Shown here in pieces: positions 7,571-14,085 of a DNA stretch of 14,085 nucleotides. Every line of letters starts with the position of its first letter. Positions within the stretch are counted from its first letter, which is position 1. The notes below the pieces were generated by a model. The model made no database searches, was not told where the DNA came from, and worked only from the letters and a program-made list of their open reading frames with translations. Made by a program: the position numbers and the translations under genes. Where the stretch lies: contig JALRIY010000043.1 in the NCBI GenBank assembly GCA_023255285.1, positions 1 through 14,085 of the forward strand, given 5' to 3'. Source of the DNA: Algoriphagus sp. GTDB taxonomy: Bacteria > Bacteroidota > Bacteroidia > Cytophagales > Cyclobacteriaceae.

Positions 7571-7999
7571 ATGAAAATCCAAGTGATCAACGGACCCAAC
7601 CTAAATTTATTGGGCAAGAGGGAGCCTGAAGTATATGGCAATGAATCGTTTGAAAACTATTTTAGTCAGCTTCAAGCACAATTTCCTGAGGTAGAGCTCT
7701 CTTATTTCCAAAGTAATGTGGAAGGGGAGTTGATTTCTAAAATACAGGAGGTGGGCTTTTCTATGGATGGTATTATTTTGAATGCAGGAGGGTATACCCA
7801 TACCTCCGTAGCGCTATCCGATGCAGTGGCTGCAGTCACTACTCCTACCGTGGAGGTACATATTTCCAATTTGTATAAGCGCGAAGAATTTCGACACAAA
7901 AGTATCCTATCTAAATCCTGTGTGGGCATGATTGCTGGTTTAGGACTAACCGGCTATGCGCTGGCTGTACAGTATTTTCTAACTACCGCAAGACGATGA
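7571..7999 (+). CDS. aroQ: Type II 3-dehydroquinate dehydratase
   Basis: Cytoplasmic shikimate-pathway enzyme that dehydrates 3-dehydroquinate to 3-dehydroshikimate; type II enzymes are small dodecamers acting through an enolate intermediate. The 142 aa match the usual length of about 140-150. Signatures in order: N-G-P-N-L-N-L-L-G-K-R (7-17); E-V-Y-G with the lid tyrosine at 22; Q-S-N-V-E-G-E-L-I (47-55); N-A-G-G-Y-T-H-T-S-V-A-L (71-82; many family members have N-P-G-A here); V-E-V-H-I-S-N (94-100) with catalytic His97; R-E-E-F-R-H (104-109). All expected catalytic residues are present, so it should be active. The stop overlaps the start of the aminotransferase gene (ATGA, 7996-7999), which implies translational coupling. 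aroC lies nearby on the other strand. Confidence 0.96.
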   Translation: MKIQVINGPNLNLLGKREPEVYGNESFENYFSQLQAQFPEVELSYFQSNVEGELISKIQEVGFSMDGIILNAGGYTHTSVALSDAVAAVTTPTVEVHISNLYKREEFRHKSILSKSCVGMIAGLGLTGYALAVQYFLTTARR

Positions 8000-9060
8000 T
8001 TACTTTTGCTCCAGGACCTTCTAAGGTGTATGATGCACTTCCGAATTACATTCAAGATGCCTATGCACAAGGCATTTTGAGCGCCAATCACCGAAGTGCG
8101 GTGTTTATGAATTTGTATCGGGATACGGAGCAACTTTTTCGAGAAAAATTACAGTTGCCGGAGGACTTTACTTTACTATTTACTTCTTCTGCCACGGAGA
8201 GCTGGGAGATCATTTCCCAGTCTTTAGTAGAGCAAGCAAGCTTTCATGTGTATTCCGGTTCCTTCGGTAAAAAATGGGTGGATTATGCTCGCCATATTCT
8301 TCCTAGTACTCAGGGTCTCAAAATTGCGGCAAATCAATCCATTTTGGTAGCTGATTTGGAGGTGAGTTCGGAAATTGATCTTTTGGCAATTACTCAAAAT
8401 GAAACCTCCAACGCTTCTCAAGTGCCTATGGAGGTGTTGAAGAGTTTGGCTTCCAAGTTTCCTGAAAAAATGATTGCGGTGGATACAACCTCTTCTATGG
8501 GGGGGATTGCTCTAGATTTTTCTTTGGCAGATGTCTGGTATGCTTCTGTGCAGAAGTGTTTCGGCTTGCCAGCTGGCTTGGGTATTCTTTTGCTTTCGAA
8601 AAAAGCCAAAGAAAAGGTAGCCCGCAAGGGGGAGTTAGGGAGGTACAATAGCCTCAGCTTTATGTTGGAAAATGCTGCCAGCTACCAGACACATTACACA
8701 CCCAACGTGCTAGGGATCTATTTGCTGTACCGCGTACTTCAGGATCTGGATCCCATTGCTCAGGTGGATGCTCGATTGCGACAACGCATGGCTAATTTGG
8801 AAAAAATCGTTGCTCAATCCTCGGTTTTTAAGCTGTTGGTGGATAATTCAGTTACACGAAGTACGACTGTAGCGGCTATTGCTGCTGAAGAGCAGGTAAT
8901 TGTAGCTGTAAAAAAAGCTGCCGAAAAGGTAGGTATGCAGTTAGGAGGAGGTTATGGACCTTTAAAGTCTAGTAGCTTCAGGGTCGCCAATTTTCCTGCA
9001 ATTACGGATTTGGAATTTGGTAGGATGGTTGACTTTTTAGGTTCGTATACACATCATTAA
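7996..9060 (+). CDS. Class V aminotransferase, phosphoserine aminotransferase-like
   Basis: PLP-dependent enzyme of 354 aa, close to the usual SerC length of about 360. Visible features are M-I-T-F-A-P-G-P-S at the start, N-H-R-S (31-34) matching the substrate-binding H-R-S of SerC, the cofactor segment S-A-T-E-S-W (65-70), the PLP-nitrogen aspartate in V-D-T-T-S-S-M-G-G (D163), the Schiff-base lysine in S-V-Q-K-C-F-G-L-P-A-G (K187), and a C-terminal S-F-R-V-A-N-F (R329), placed like the carboxylate-binding arginine. Fold and chemistry are clear. The substrate is less so: it could make phosphoserine (serine and, indirectly, vitamin B6 synthesis) or be a SerC-related enzyme with another substrate, because no serA is visible beside it. 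It overlaps aroQ by four bases and is probably co-expressed with it. Confidence 0.88.
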   Translation: MITFAPGPSKVYDALPNYIQDAYAQGILSANHRSAVFMNLYRDTEQLFREKLQLPEDFTLLFTSSATESWEIISQSLVEQASFHVYSGSFGKKWVDYARHILPSTQGLKIAANQSILVADLEVSSEIDLLAITQNETSNASQVPMEVLKSLASKFPEKMIAVDTTSSMGGIALDFSLADVWYASVQKCFGLPAGLGILLLSKKAKEKVARKGELGRYNSLSFMLENAASYQTHYTPNVLGIYLLYRVLQDLDPIAQVDARLRQRMANLEKIVAQSSVFKLLVDNSVTRSTTVAAIAAEEQVIVAVKKAAEKVGMQLGGGYGPLKSSSFRVANFPAITDLEFGRMVDFLGSYTHH

Positions 9061-9235
9061 GCTTAACCGCATTTCAGCTGTCTAAAACAAGTTCTATCGA
9101 CTCTTTGGAGCTGCACTCTATTTACCCTTCACTTTCTTGAAATTCAAGGCCTATAATCTTGTGTTTTGCCGAGCATGAAGGTGTGCGCAAGTATACTTGC
9201 TTGTAATGAGTCACTTAACCTACTCTATTCCGCAA
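9061..9235. other. Convergent intergenic region with perfect 14-bp palindrome
   Basis: 175 bases between the converging aminotransferase and symporter genes. It contains a perfect 14-bp palindrome, GCAAGTATACTTGC at 9187-9200, and an odd palindrome CTTGAAATTCAAG at 9136-9148. Neither is followed by a convincing U-tract in either direction, so no terminator can be called with confidence. No coding potential seen. Confidence 0.5.
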
Positions 9236-10549
9236 TTATTTTTTGGTTACCAGAGGCGATGCTCCTTCCGAAAGTTCCCCTTCGGAGGCAGCAACTACAG
9301 AGCAGACCATGGCATCTCCTGTGACATTTACCACGGTTCTAAACATGTCCAAAATTCGGTCTGGCGCTAAGATTAATGCCAATCCAGCAGCAGGGACATC
9401 AATGGACTCCAAAACAATGATGAGCATGATCAATCCAGCACCTGGAACTCCAGCAGAGCCAATAGAGGCTAAGGTGGCAGTTAAAACAATCATCAGCTGC
9501 TGGGATATGCTTAAGTCTAGGCCCAGAGCCTGTGCGATAAAAACGGCTGCCACACCTTGGTATAGACAGGTCCCATCCATATTGATGGTGGCTCCTAGTG
9601 GCAGGACAAAACTACTCACCTCTTCAGATACGCCCAGTTCTTCTTCGACTTGCTTCATAGTAACAGGCAAGGTAGCGGAACTTGAGCTTGTAGAAAAAGC
9701 AAGTAGTTGTGCGGGTCGCAGGGCTCTAAAAAAATCTAGATAGTTGACTTTGGTAAATATCTTTAGGATTAGGGGGTAAACCAGAAGGACCATCAAGGTA
9801 AGACCAAATAGTACCACTAGGCTATATTTCAGTAAAGCCAAAAGTAGGGAAAGTGCAGAATCAGGGTCTTCACCGGTAATTTCTACGATTAGGGAGGCCA
9901 TCAATGCAAACACACCATAGGGGGCGAGGAGCATGATAAATCCTACTATTTTGATGATTACATCGTTGAGCCCATCAAAAAAGGCAATGACAGGAGTTCC
10001 TTTTTTAGCAGGTATCTGAAGGAGTGCAATTCCTACCAAAAGCGCAAAAAACACCACTTGAAGCATGCTTCCATTGTTGGATGCAGCAGCAAAAATATTT
10101 TCCGGGACCATATCCACTACCGGTTGCAAGGGGCTTTGATTTTTGAGTGATTCTGCAGCGGAAGTTCTTGAAGTGACATTGCTGTCGTACAAGGCCATGA
10201 GGTTATCTCTGGTGCTTGTTGGAAGACTTTTTCCAGGTTGGAATACATTTACTAGAATAAGGCCAAAGGTAACTGCAATCACAGTGGTGCTTAAGTAGGC
10301 TGCGATTGTTTTACCACCAATTCGTCCGAGTTTGGCGATATCTCCTAAGTTGGCCACTCCTACAATTAGGGATGCCAATACCAGAGGTACAGCAATCATT
10401 TTCAGGCAATTGATAAAAATGGTTCCTATAGGCTTGATGTAATCAAGAACAAATTCAGCGGGTAGGCCTAATTGAACGAACAATAATCCGACAACCAGTC
10501 CAAGAATTAGTCCAATGATAATTTGCGTATGAAGAGCTATTTTTTTCAA
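9236..10549 (-). CDS. Dicarboxylate/amino acid:cation symporter (DAACS family)
   Basis: Inner-membrane secondary transporter of the glutamate/aspartate/dicarboxylate:Na+ or H+ symporter family; 437 aa, typical length. Family motifs: serine-rich re-entrant loop S-T-S-S-S-S-A-T-L-P (286-295), N-M-D-G-T (323-327), second re-entrant loop G-S-A-G-V-P-G-A-G (364-372), and D-R-I-L-D-M-F-R-T-V-V-N-V-T-G-D (397-412). R404 occupies the position of GltPh Arg397, which binds the side-chain carboxylate, so acidic amino acids or C4-dicarboxylates are the likely substrates rather than neutral amino acids. The start is TTG at 10549, giving M-K-K-I-A-L-H-T-Q-I, a typical family N-terminus; no ATG or GTG is available near it. 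It starts 12 bases after the aroC stop and in the same frame, so it is probably the last gene of the BatD-aroC operon. Confidence 0.95.
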   Translation of the reverse strand: MKKIALHTQIIIGLILGLVVGLLFVQLGLPAEFVLDYIKPIGTIFINCLKMIAVPLVLASLIVGVANLGDIAKLGRIGGKTIAAYLSTTVIAVTFGLILVNVFQPGKSLPTSTRDNLMALYDSNVTSRTSAAESLKNQSPLQPVVDMVPENIFAAASNNGSMLQVVFFALLVGIALLQIPAKKGTPVIAFFDGLNDVIIKIVGFIMLLAPYGVFALMASLIVEITGEDPDSALSLLLALLKYSLVVLFGLTLMVLLVYPLILKIFTKVNYLDFFRALRPAQLLAFSTSSSSATLPVTMKQVEEELGVSEEVSSFVLPLGATINMDGTCLYQGVAAVFIAQALGLDLSISQQLMIVLTATLASIGSAGVPGAGLIMLIIVLESIDVPAAGLALILAPDRILDMFRTVVNVTGDAMVCSVVAASEGELSEGASPLVTKK

Positions 10550-10561
10550 AAGTTTTTTGGG

Positions 10562-11647
10562 TTAAAGGGATTCTAGTTTGTTGGTTTTGGAAAGGAGTAG
10601 AAAATCTGCAATTACCAAAGCTGCCATCGCTTCGACTATGGGTACTGCTCTAGGCACTACGCAGGGATCGTGGCGGCCTTTGCCACTAACGGTTACTGTT
10701 TCTCCTGCAGTATTTATAGAGGATTGATCTTGCATGAGCGTGGCGACTGGCTTGAATGCTACTCGAAAGTAGATGTCTTCTCCATTGCTTATACCTCCTT
10801 GAATGCCTCCAGAATGATTGGTAAGAGTTTGAATCTTTCCATCTTGCTGTACAAAGGCATCATTGTGTTGTGACCCCAAGAGTTTGACACCTTCAAATCC
10901 ACTTCCATATTCAAATCCTTTGACGGCATTGATGCTCAACATGGCTTTTCCGAGTTCGGCATGGAGGCGGTCAAAAACAGGCTCACCCAATCCTGGAGGG
11001 CAATTTTTGATTACACAGGACACTACCCCTCCGATGGTATCGCGGTTTTTGCGAACCTGGTCGATGTGTTCAATCATTACTTCGGCTAGTGCAGGGTCTG
11101 GACAGCGGACGATATTCTCTTCTGCCAAATCCAAGTTAAGTTCGGTGTAGGATTTTTGAAGTTGGACATCTCCTACTTGAGAGACATAAGCCTGCAGGGT
11201 AATCCCTTTGGTGGCTAATACTTGTTTTGCAATAGCACCTCCAGCTACCCGAGCGGCAGTCTCTCGAGCGCTAGACCTACCACCTCCTCGGTAGTCCCGG
11301 TGTCCATACTTTTCAAAGTAGGTGTAATCTGCATGTGAGGGGCGAAAGGCATCGGCGATGTGTGCGTAATCCTTGCTTTTCTGGTCTGAATTGGGAATAA
11401 GGATGCCGATAGGAGTTCCCGTAGTAATTCCTTCAAATACCCCAGACAGAAGCTCAATTTCGTCTTCTTCTTTTCGTTGAGTTGTGATTTTTGATTGGCC
11501 TGGCTTACGTCGTTGCATTTCATGTTGCAACTTTTCAAGATCTAAAGCTAGCCCAGCGGGGCATCCTTCTAGGATAGCGCCAAGCGCTTTGCCATGAGAT
11601 TCACCGAAGGTGGTGAGTTTAAATAGCTTACCGAAAGAATTACCCAT
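10562..11647 (-). CDS. aroC: Chorismate synthase
   Basis: Last enzyme of the shikimate pathway: it converts 5-enolpyruvylshikimate-3-phosphate to chorismate, using reduced FMN. It has 361 aa from ATG 11647, beginning M-G-N-S-F-G-K-L-F. A longer frame from 11704 adds 19 unconserved residues that overlap the BatD gene and is rejected. Motifs: F-G-E-S-H-G (14-19, active-site His18), R-R-K-P-G-Q-S (46-52), R-P-S-H-A-D-Y-T-Y (102-110, second active-site His105), H-R-D-Y-R-G-G-G-R-S-S-A-R-E-T (116-130), and near the end G-R-H-D-P-C-V-V-P-R. All key residues are present. The start overlaps the end of the BatD gene by 8 bases, so it is probably translationally coupled to it. The symporter follows after 12 bases. 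Confidence 0.97.
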   Translation of the reverse strand: MGNSFGKLFKLTTFGESHGKALGAILEGCPAGLALDLEKLQHEMQRRKPGQSKITTQRKEEDEIELLSGVFEGITTGTPIGILIPNSDQKSKDYAHIADAFRPSHADYTYFEKYGHRDYRGGGRSSARETAARVAGGAIAKQVLATKGITLQAYVSQVGDVQLQKSYTELNLDLAEENIVRCPDPALAEVMIEHIDQVRKNRDTIGGVVSCVIKNCPPGLGEPVFDRLHAELGKAMLSINAVKGFEYGSGFEGVKLLGSQHNDAFVQQDGKIQTLTNHSGGIQGGISNGEDIYFRVAFKPVATLMQDQSSINTAGETVTVSGKGRHDPCVVPRAVPIVEAMAALVIADFLLLSKTNKLESL

Positions 11648-13094
11648 TATTTTTGCGTAAGATGAGTACCGCGAGCAAGGCGAGTGCGCCAAATAGCAGT
11701 ACATTGATTACCGTTGTAAAATAGTACTTATATTCTTGGTTTAAAAACTGGTTGCTTTCAGTGGTGATTTTATCGTATATACCACCCAATCGTTGGCCGG
11801 AAAGGGCCTCATTTACTTTGGATTCTCCACTTACTCGAATGATAGTTTGTGGCTTTAGCGTATCATATACTTCCCGGATGGGATCAAAGTAAATCCAGTT
11901 AAAGTAGTTTTGAAGGGGGTAGTCACCTGGTTCATTTAAAGTGATGAAATAGTCAAACTCTTTGATTCCAGATACGCGTCCATATCCTCGATTGATTTGC
12001 TGACGAACATTTGGATCGTAGGCATTCATGTTGGAGCCGGAAAGGCGTTTTGGAGCAGATAGGGAGTTAATATTGCCTACCCCAGCAATTCCAAAGTTGT
12101 ACCCGAAGCCTTCTCCAGTCTTCGCTTCCAAGGTGGTACTAGTTTCTTTAAGCTGAAAGACACCTACGGCTACTTCACTTTTAAGAGGGTGTGGAGGCAA
12201 AGGTTTGATAGTAATGCTGCGAGGACTTGAATAGAAGGTTTTAAAATCTTCCTGCCGGTTGGCCCCAAAAAGGCTGGGGTTTTTTGCAACTTTGTATTTG
12301 ATCATTTCCCAGGGAACCTGAGGAATTTCAATTTTTCCTTCTGAGAAAGGGAAAAAAGTGCTTTCAAAAACTTTGAATTTCACCCACCTCTTTCCGTTAA
12401 GCTCTACTGCTTGTGGTTCGATGGTGGTGATGTTAAAATTTTCTTCCCAGGCATTGGCAGGTTTCAATTTTTTTAAAATCGCATCGAGTTGTTTTCCTGC
12501 TTCATAAAATTGAAAGGGGGCTTGATTTTGCTCGGACATGAAAAAAGAGATATCCATCGTAAATCCTTCGCCTGCATACAGCTCCGATTTATCTATCCCA
12601 ACAGAGAAGAAGGCCTCATCAGCTACTTCTACAAATTCCGGTACTTCTCCACTGCGTCCGAAAAATTCTGCAAAAGGATCGAAGGCATTGCCTCCTGAAG
12701 TAGTTGACTTTGCTGCATCCGTGACGACAATACGTTTTCCTGGAGAGGAAAACGCTTGGCCATTTATTAGAACCGAAAATTTTCCAAGGGTAAATTGACC
12801 TTTTCTACTAGGCTTATAGTATTGAATAATGCTAGTGGAGCTACTCATCTGTCCGTTGATGATATTCATGGAGGACGATTGAGAGATTCCTTGTTTTTGA
12901 AATCCTTGGATTTCAGGAAATTGGTCGTAGGATTTTATTTTTTCATTCGATAGGGTGACTTTGATAGTAAACGTCTCATTGAGCCCCAGTTGATCTGCAC
13001 CTAGCTCAATAGTCACTTCCTGTCCAATGGCTACTTTCCCAAAAAAAAGGGAAATGCAAAGTAGGGTTAGTAAATAGCGTGCCGTCGTAATCAT
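11640..13094 (-). CDS. BatD-family envelope protein
   Basis: Exported, membrane-anchored protein of the BatD (Bacteroides aerotolerance) family, 484 aa from ATG 13094. That start gives a clean signal peptide, M-I-T-T-A-R-Y-L-L-T-L-L-C-I-S-L-F-F, ending A-I-G|Q. An in-frame ATG at 13145 adds 17 unlike-signal residues. The mature chain begins E-V-T-I-E-L-G-A-D-Q-L-G-L-N-E-T-F-T, the first beta-sandwich repeat of BatD. A second begins at D-K-S-E-L-Y-A-G-E-G-F (about residues 168-178). A single transmembrane helix lies at about 460-479, followed by a short basic tail, so the bulk is periplasmic. BatD genes usually sit with moxR, VWA-protein and other bat genes; here the partner is aroC, overlapping by 8 bases. 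BatD proteins are thought to form a periplasmic complex with VWA proteins; the biochemical role is unknown. Confidence 0.87.
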   Translation of the reverse strand: MITTARYLLTLLCISLFFGKVAIGQEVTIELGADQLGLNETFTIKVTLSNEKIKSYDQFPEIQGFQKQGISQSSSMNIINGQMSSSTSIIQYYKPSRKGQFTLGKFSVLINGQAFSSPGKRIVVTDAAKSTTSGGNAFDPFAEFFGRSGEVPEFVEVADEAFFSVGIDKSELYAGEGFTMDISFFMSEQNQAPFQFYEAGKQLDAILKKLKPANAWEENFNITTIEPQAVELNGKRWVKFKVFESTFFPFSEGKIEIPQVPWEMIKYKVAKNPSLFGANRQEDFKTFYSSPRSITIKPLPPHPLKSEVAVGVFQLKETSTTLEAKTGEGFGYNFGIAGVGNINSLSAPKRLSGSNMNAYDPNVRQQINRGYGRVSGIKEFDYFITLNEPGDYPLQNYFNWIYFDPIREVYDTLKPQTIIRVSGESKVNEALSGQRLGGIYDKITTESNQFLNQEYKYYFTTVINVLLFGALALLAVLILRKNNG

Positions 13095-13207
13095 CGTTGC
13101 GAAAATAGGGGAATTCCAACTATTCCCCTCAAAATAACGCAACATCTTGGGATATCCTGCCGTAGAAAAACCTAAAATCAGTTACAATTTTCAAAATTTT
13201 TAAAGCC

Positions 13208-13411
13208 ATGCTGGATTACGTAAAGACTATTTTACAAAAAGTCAGTTTCAACAGGTTTCTTTTTGAACGAGAGCTGAAAAAAGGAATCGGCTATTTATTA
13301 CCAGAGGAACTAGTGGAATTCAAGGTTTGGTGCTACTCGAAATTTGGACATTTGCATCAAGCTATTTTGCTACGACATGTGGGCCCATTGGCCCTGATGC
13401 CCAATGGATAA
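13208..13411 (+). CDS. Small 67-aa cytoplasmic protein, unknown function
   Basis: ATG start at 13208, divergent from the BatD gene with about 110 bases between their starts. The protein begins M-L-D-Y-V-K-T-I-L-Q-K-V-S-F and is rich in charged and aromatic residues (F-E-R-E-L-K-K-G, W-C-Y-S-K-F-G). It has no signal peptide or membrane segment and is probably helical. The N-terminal half resembles small uncharacterised proteins I associate with Cytophagales, but I cannot name a family. Support for a real gene is its own intergenic space on both sides and a strong terminator four bases after its stop. Confidence 0.72.
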   Translation: MLDYVKTILQKVSFNRFLFERELKKGIGYLLPEELVEFKVWCYSKFGHLHQAILLRHVGPLALMPNG

Positions 13412-13414
13412 AAC

Positions 13415-13451
13415 AAAAATCCCCTAGAAATTAAAGTTCTAGGGGATTTTT
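13415..13451. terminator. Bidirectional intrinsic terminator between the 67-aa gene and amt
   Basis: Perfect 15-bp inverted repeat (13415-13429 against 13437-13451) with a 7-base loop. The inner part is GC-rich (TCCCCTAG) and the outer part is A/T, so each strand ends in a U-tract. It lies four bases after the 67-aa gene's stop and 13 bases beyond the stop of the converging amt gene, serving both. Confidence 0.92.
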
Positions 13452-13464
13452 TGTAGTATGATTT

Positions 13465-14085
13465 TTAGGCCTTGGATGCAAAATCCGGATAGGCACGCAT
13501 CTGATGTTCATTGATGTCTAGTCCTTCAATTTCCTCTCTTTCATCTACACGGATGCCCACGGTTCGCTTGAGCGTAAAAAAGATCAACCAGGAAGTGGCG
13601 AAACAGAAAAGACCACTGCTTCCAATACCAATCAGTTGTGAGAGCAGCTGATTCCACCCAGCTAAGTTTCCAAAAATCCCAACCGCTAACGTTCCCCAAA
13701 TTCCTCCAACTAGGTGTACTGCAATAGCTCCTACGGGATCATCAATTTTTAGTTTGTCAAATGCAATCACCGCTAGGACCACCAGTGCTCCGCCGATAAG
13801 GCCGATCCAGATGGAATCCATCACTCCCATTTGATCTGCACCTGCGGTGATGCCCACTAGGCCTGCCAAAATCCCATTAAGGACCATGGTGATGTCATAG
13901 GTTTTGAATTTGATGTAAGACGTGATTAGGGCTCCAATGGCACCTGCAGATGCAGCCAGAGAGGTTGTAACAAATACACGTGAAACAGTTCCTGGATCTG
14001 CGCTAAGGACAGAGCCTCCGTTAAAGCCATACCATCCAAACCAGAGTAAAAAAACTCCCATGGTAGCCATGGGACTGTTAGGGCC
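13465..14085 (-). CDS. amt: Ammonium transporter, C-terminal part (5' end outside window)
   Basis: Inner-membrane Amt/MEP/Rh-family channel for ammonium uptake. The frame is open through the right edge (G-P-N-S-P-M-A-T-M...), so the ATG at 14070 is internal. The visible 206 residues begin in the segment L-W-F-G-W-Y-G-F-N-G-G and contain D-P-V-G-A-I-A-V-H-L-V-G-G-I-W-G, which carries the second of the two pore histidines. The first pore histidine lies upstream, outside the window. The C-terminal tail G-I-R-V-D-E-R-E-E-I-E-G-L-D-I-N-E-H is the conserved cytoplasmic region through which PII proteins (GlnK) close the channel, so nitrogen-status control is expected. No glnK is visible; it could lie beyond the edge. 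The 3' end shares a terminator with the 67-aa gene. Confidence 0.97.
   Translation of the reverse strand, partial: GPNSPMATMGVFLLWFGWYGFNGGSVLSADPGTVSRVFVTTSLAASAGAIGALITSYIKFKTYDITMVLNGILAGLVGITAGADQMGVMDSIWIGLIGGALVVLAVIAFDKLKIDDPVGAIAVHLVGGIWGTLAVGIFGNLAGWNQLLSQLIGIGSSGLFCFATSWLIFFTLKRTVGIRVDEREEIEGLDINEHQMRAYPDFASKA

Noticed and set aside
9243..9743. 166-aa open frame on the plus strand
   Set aside because: Entirely antisense to the well-supported symporter gene; composition is a mirror of that gene and it has no recognisable features.
11648..11704. 19-residue upstream extension of chorismate synthase
   Set aside because: The conserved N-terminus starts at M-G-N-S-F-G-K; the extension is the BatD C-terminus read in another frame.
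1..14085. tRNA/rRNA genes, CRISPR arrays, insertion sequences, phage or defence genes
   Set aside because: None seen on either strand: no repeat-spacer pattern, transposase-like proteins, terminal inverted repeats or cloverleaf sequences were noticed by eye.

Overview
The window looks like chromosomal DNA of a Bacteroidota bacterium, most likely of the order Cytophagales (Cyclobacteriaceae/Algoriphagus-like). The reasons are TonB-plug proteins with an N-terminal carboxypeptidase-like regulatory domain, a PorT-like small outer-membrane barrel, a BatD-family protein, signal peptides that leave a Gln at the mature N-terminus, and the near absence of Shine-Dalgarno sequences. The genus is inferred from overall impression, not from a search.

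Layout, left to right. (1) 1-1117 (+): the C-terminal part of glutamyl-tRNA synthetase (gltX, cut by the left edge) and a tightly linked 61-aa Lys-rich protein, closed by a 13-bp hairpin. (2) 1118-1357: a 240-bp intergenic stretch with a split 11-bp inverted repeat; this is the longest gene-free stretch in the window. (3) 1358-7507 (+): a three-gene cell-envelope cluster. It holds two divergent paralogues of about 900 aa that combine carboxypeptidase-like regulatory, alpha-2-macroglobulin-like and TonB-plug modules but have no outer-membrane beta-barrel, then a small beta-barrel protein. This is the most interesting part. (4) 7571-9060 (+): type II 3-dehydroquinate dehydratase (aroQ), whose stop overlaps the start of a SerC-like class V aminotransferase. 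(5) 9236-13094 (-): a tight operon transcribed right to left: BatD-family protein, chorismate synthase (aroC, 8-bp overlap) and an acidic amino acid/dicarboxylate symporter (TTG start, 12-bp gap, same frame as aroC). (6) 13208-13411 (+): a 67-aa small protein facing the 3' end of an ammonium transporter (amt, cut by the right edge); the two share a bidirectional terminator.

Most of the window is core metabolism. Two shikimate-pathway genes (aroQ, aroC) lie about 2.6 kb apart on opposite strands, with nitrogen and amino acid functions around them (aminotransferase, acidic amino acid symporter, ammonium transporter, GluRS). The envelope cluster of region 3 has no assigned substrate or role. There are no tRNA or rRNA genes, IS elements, CRISPR arrays or phage genes in the window.
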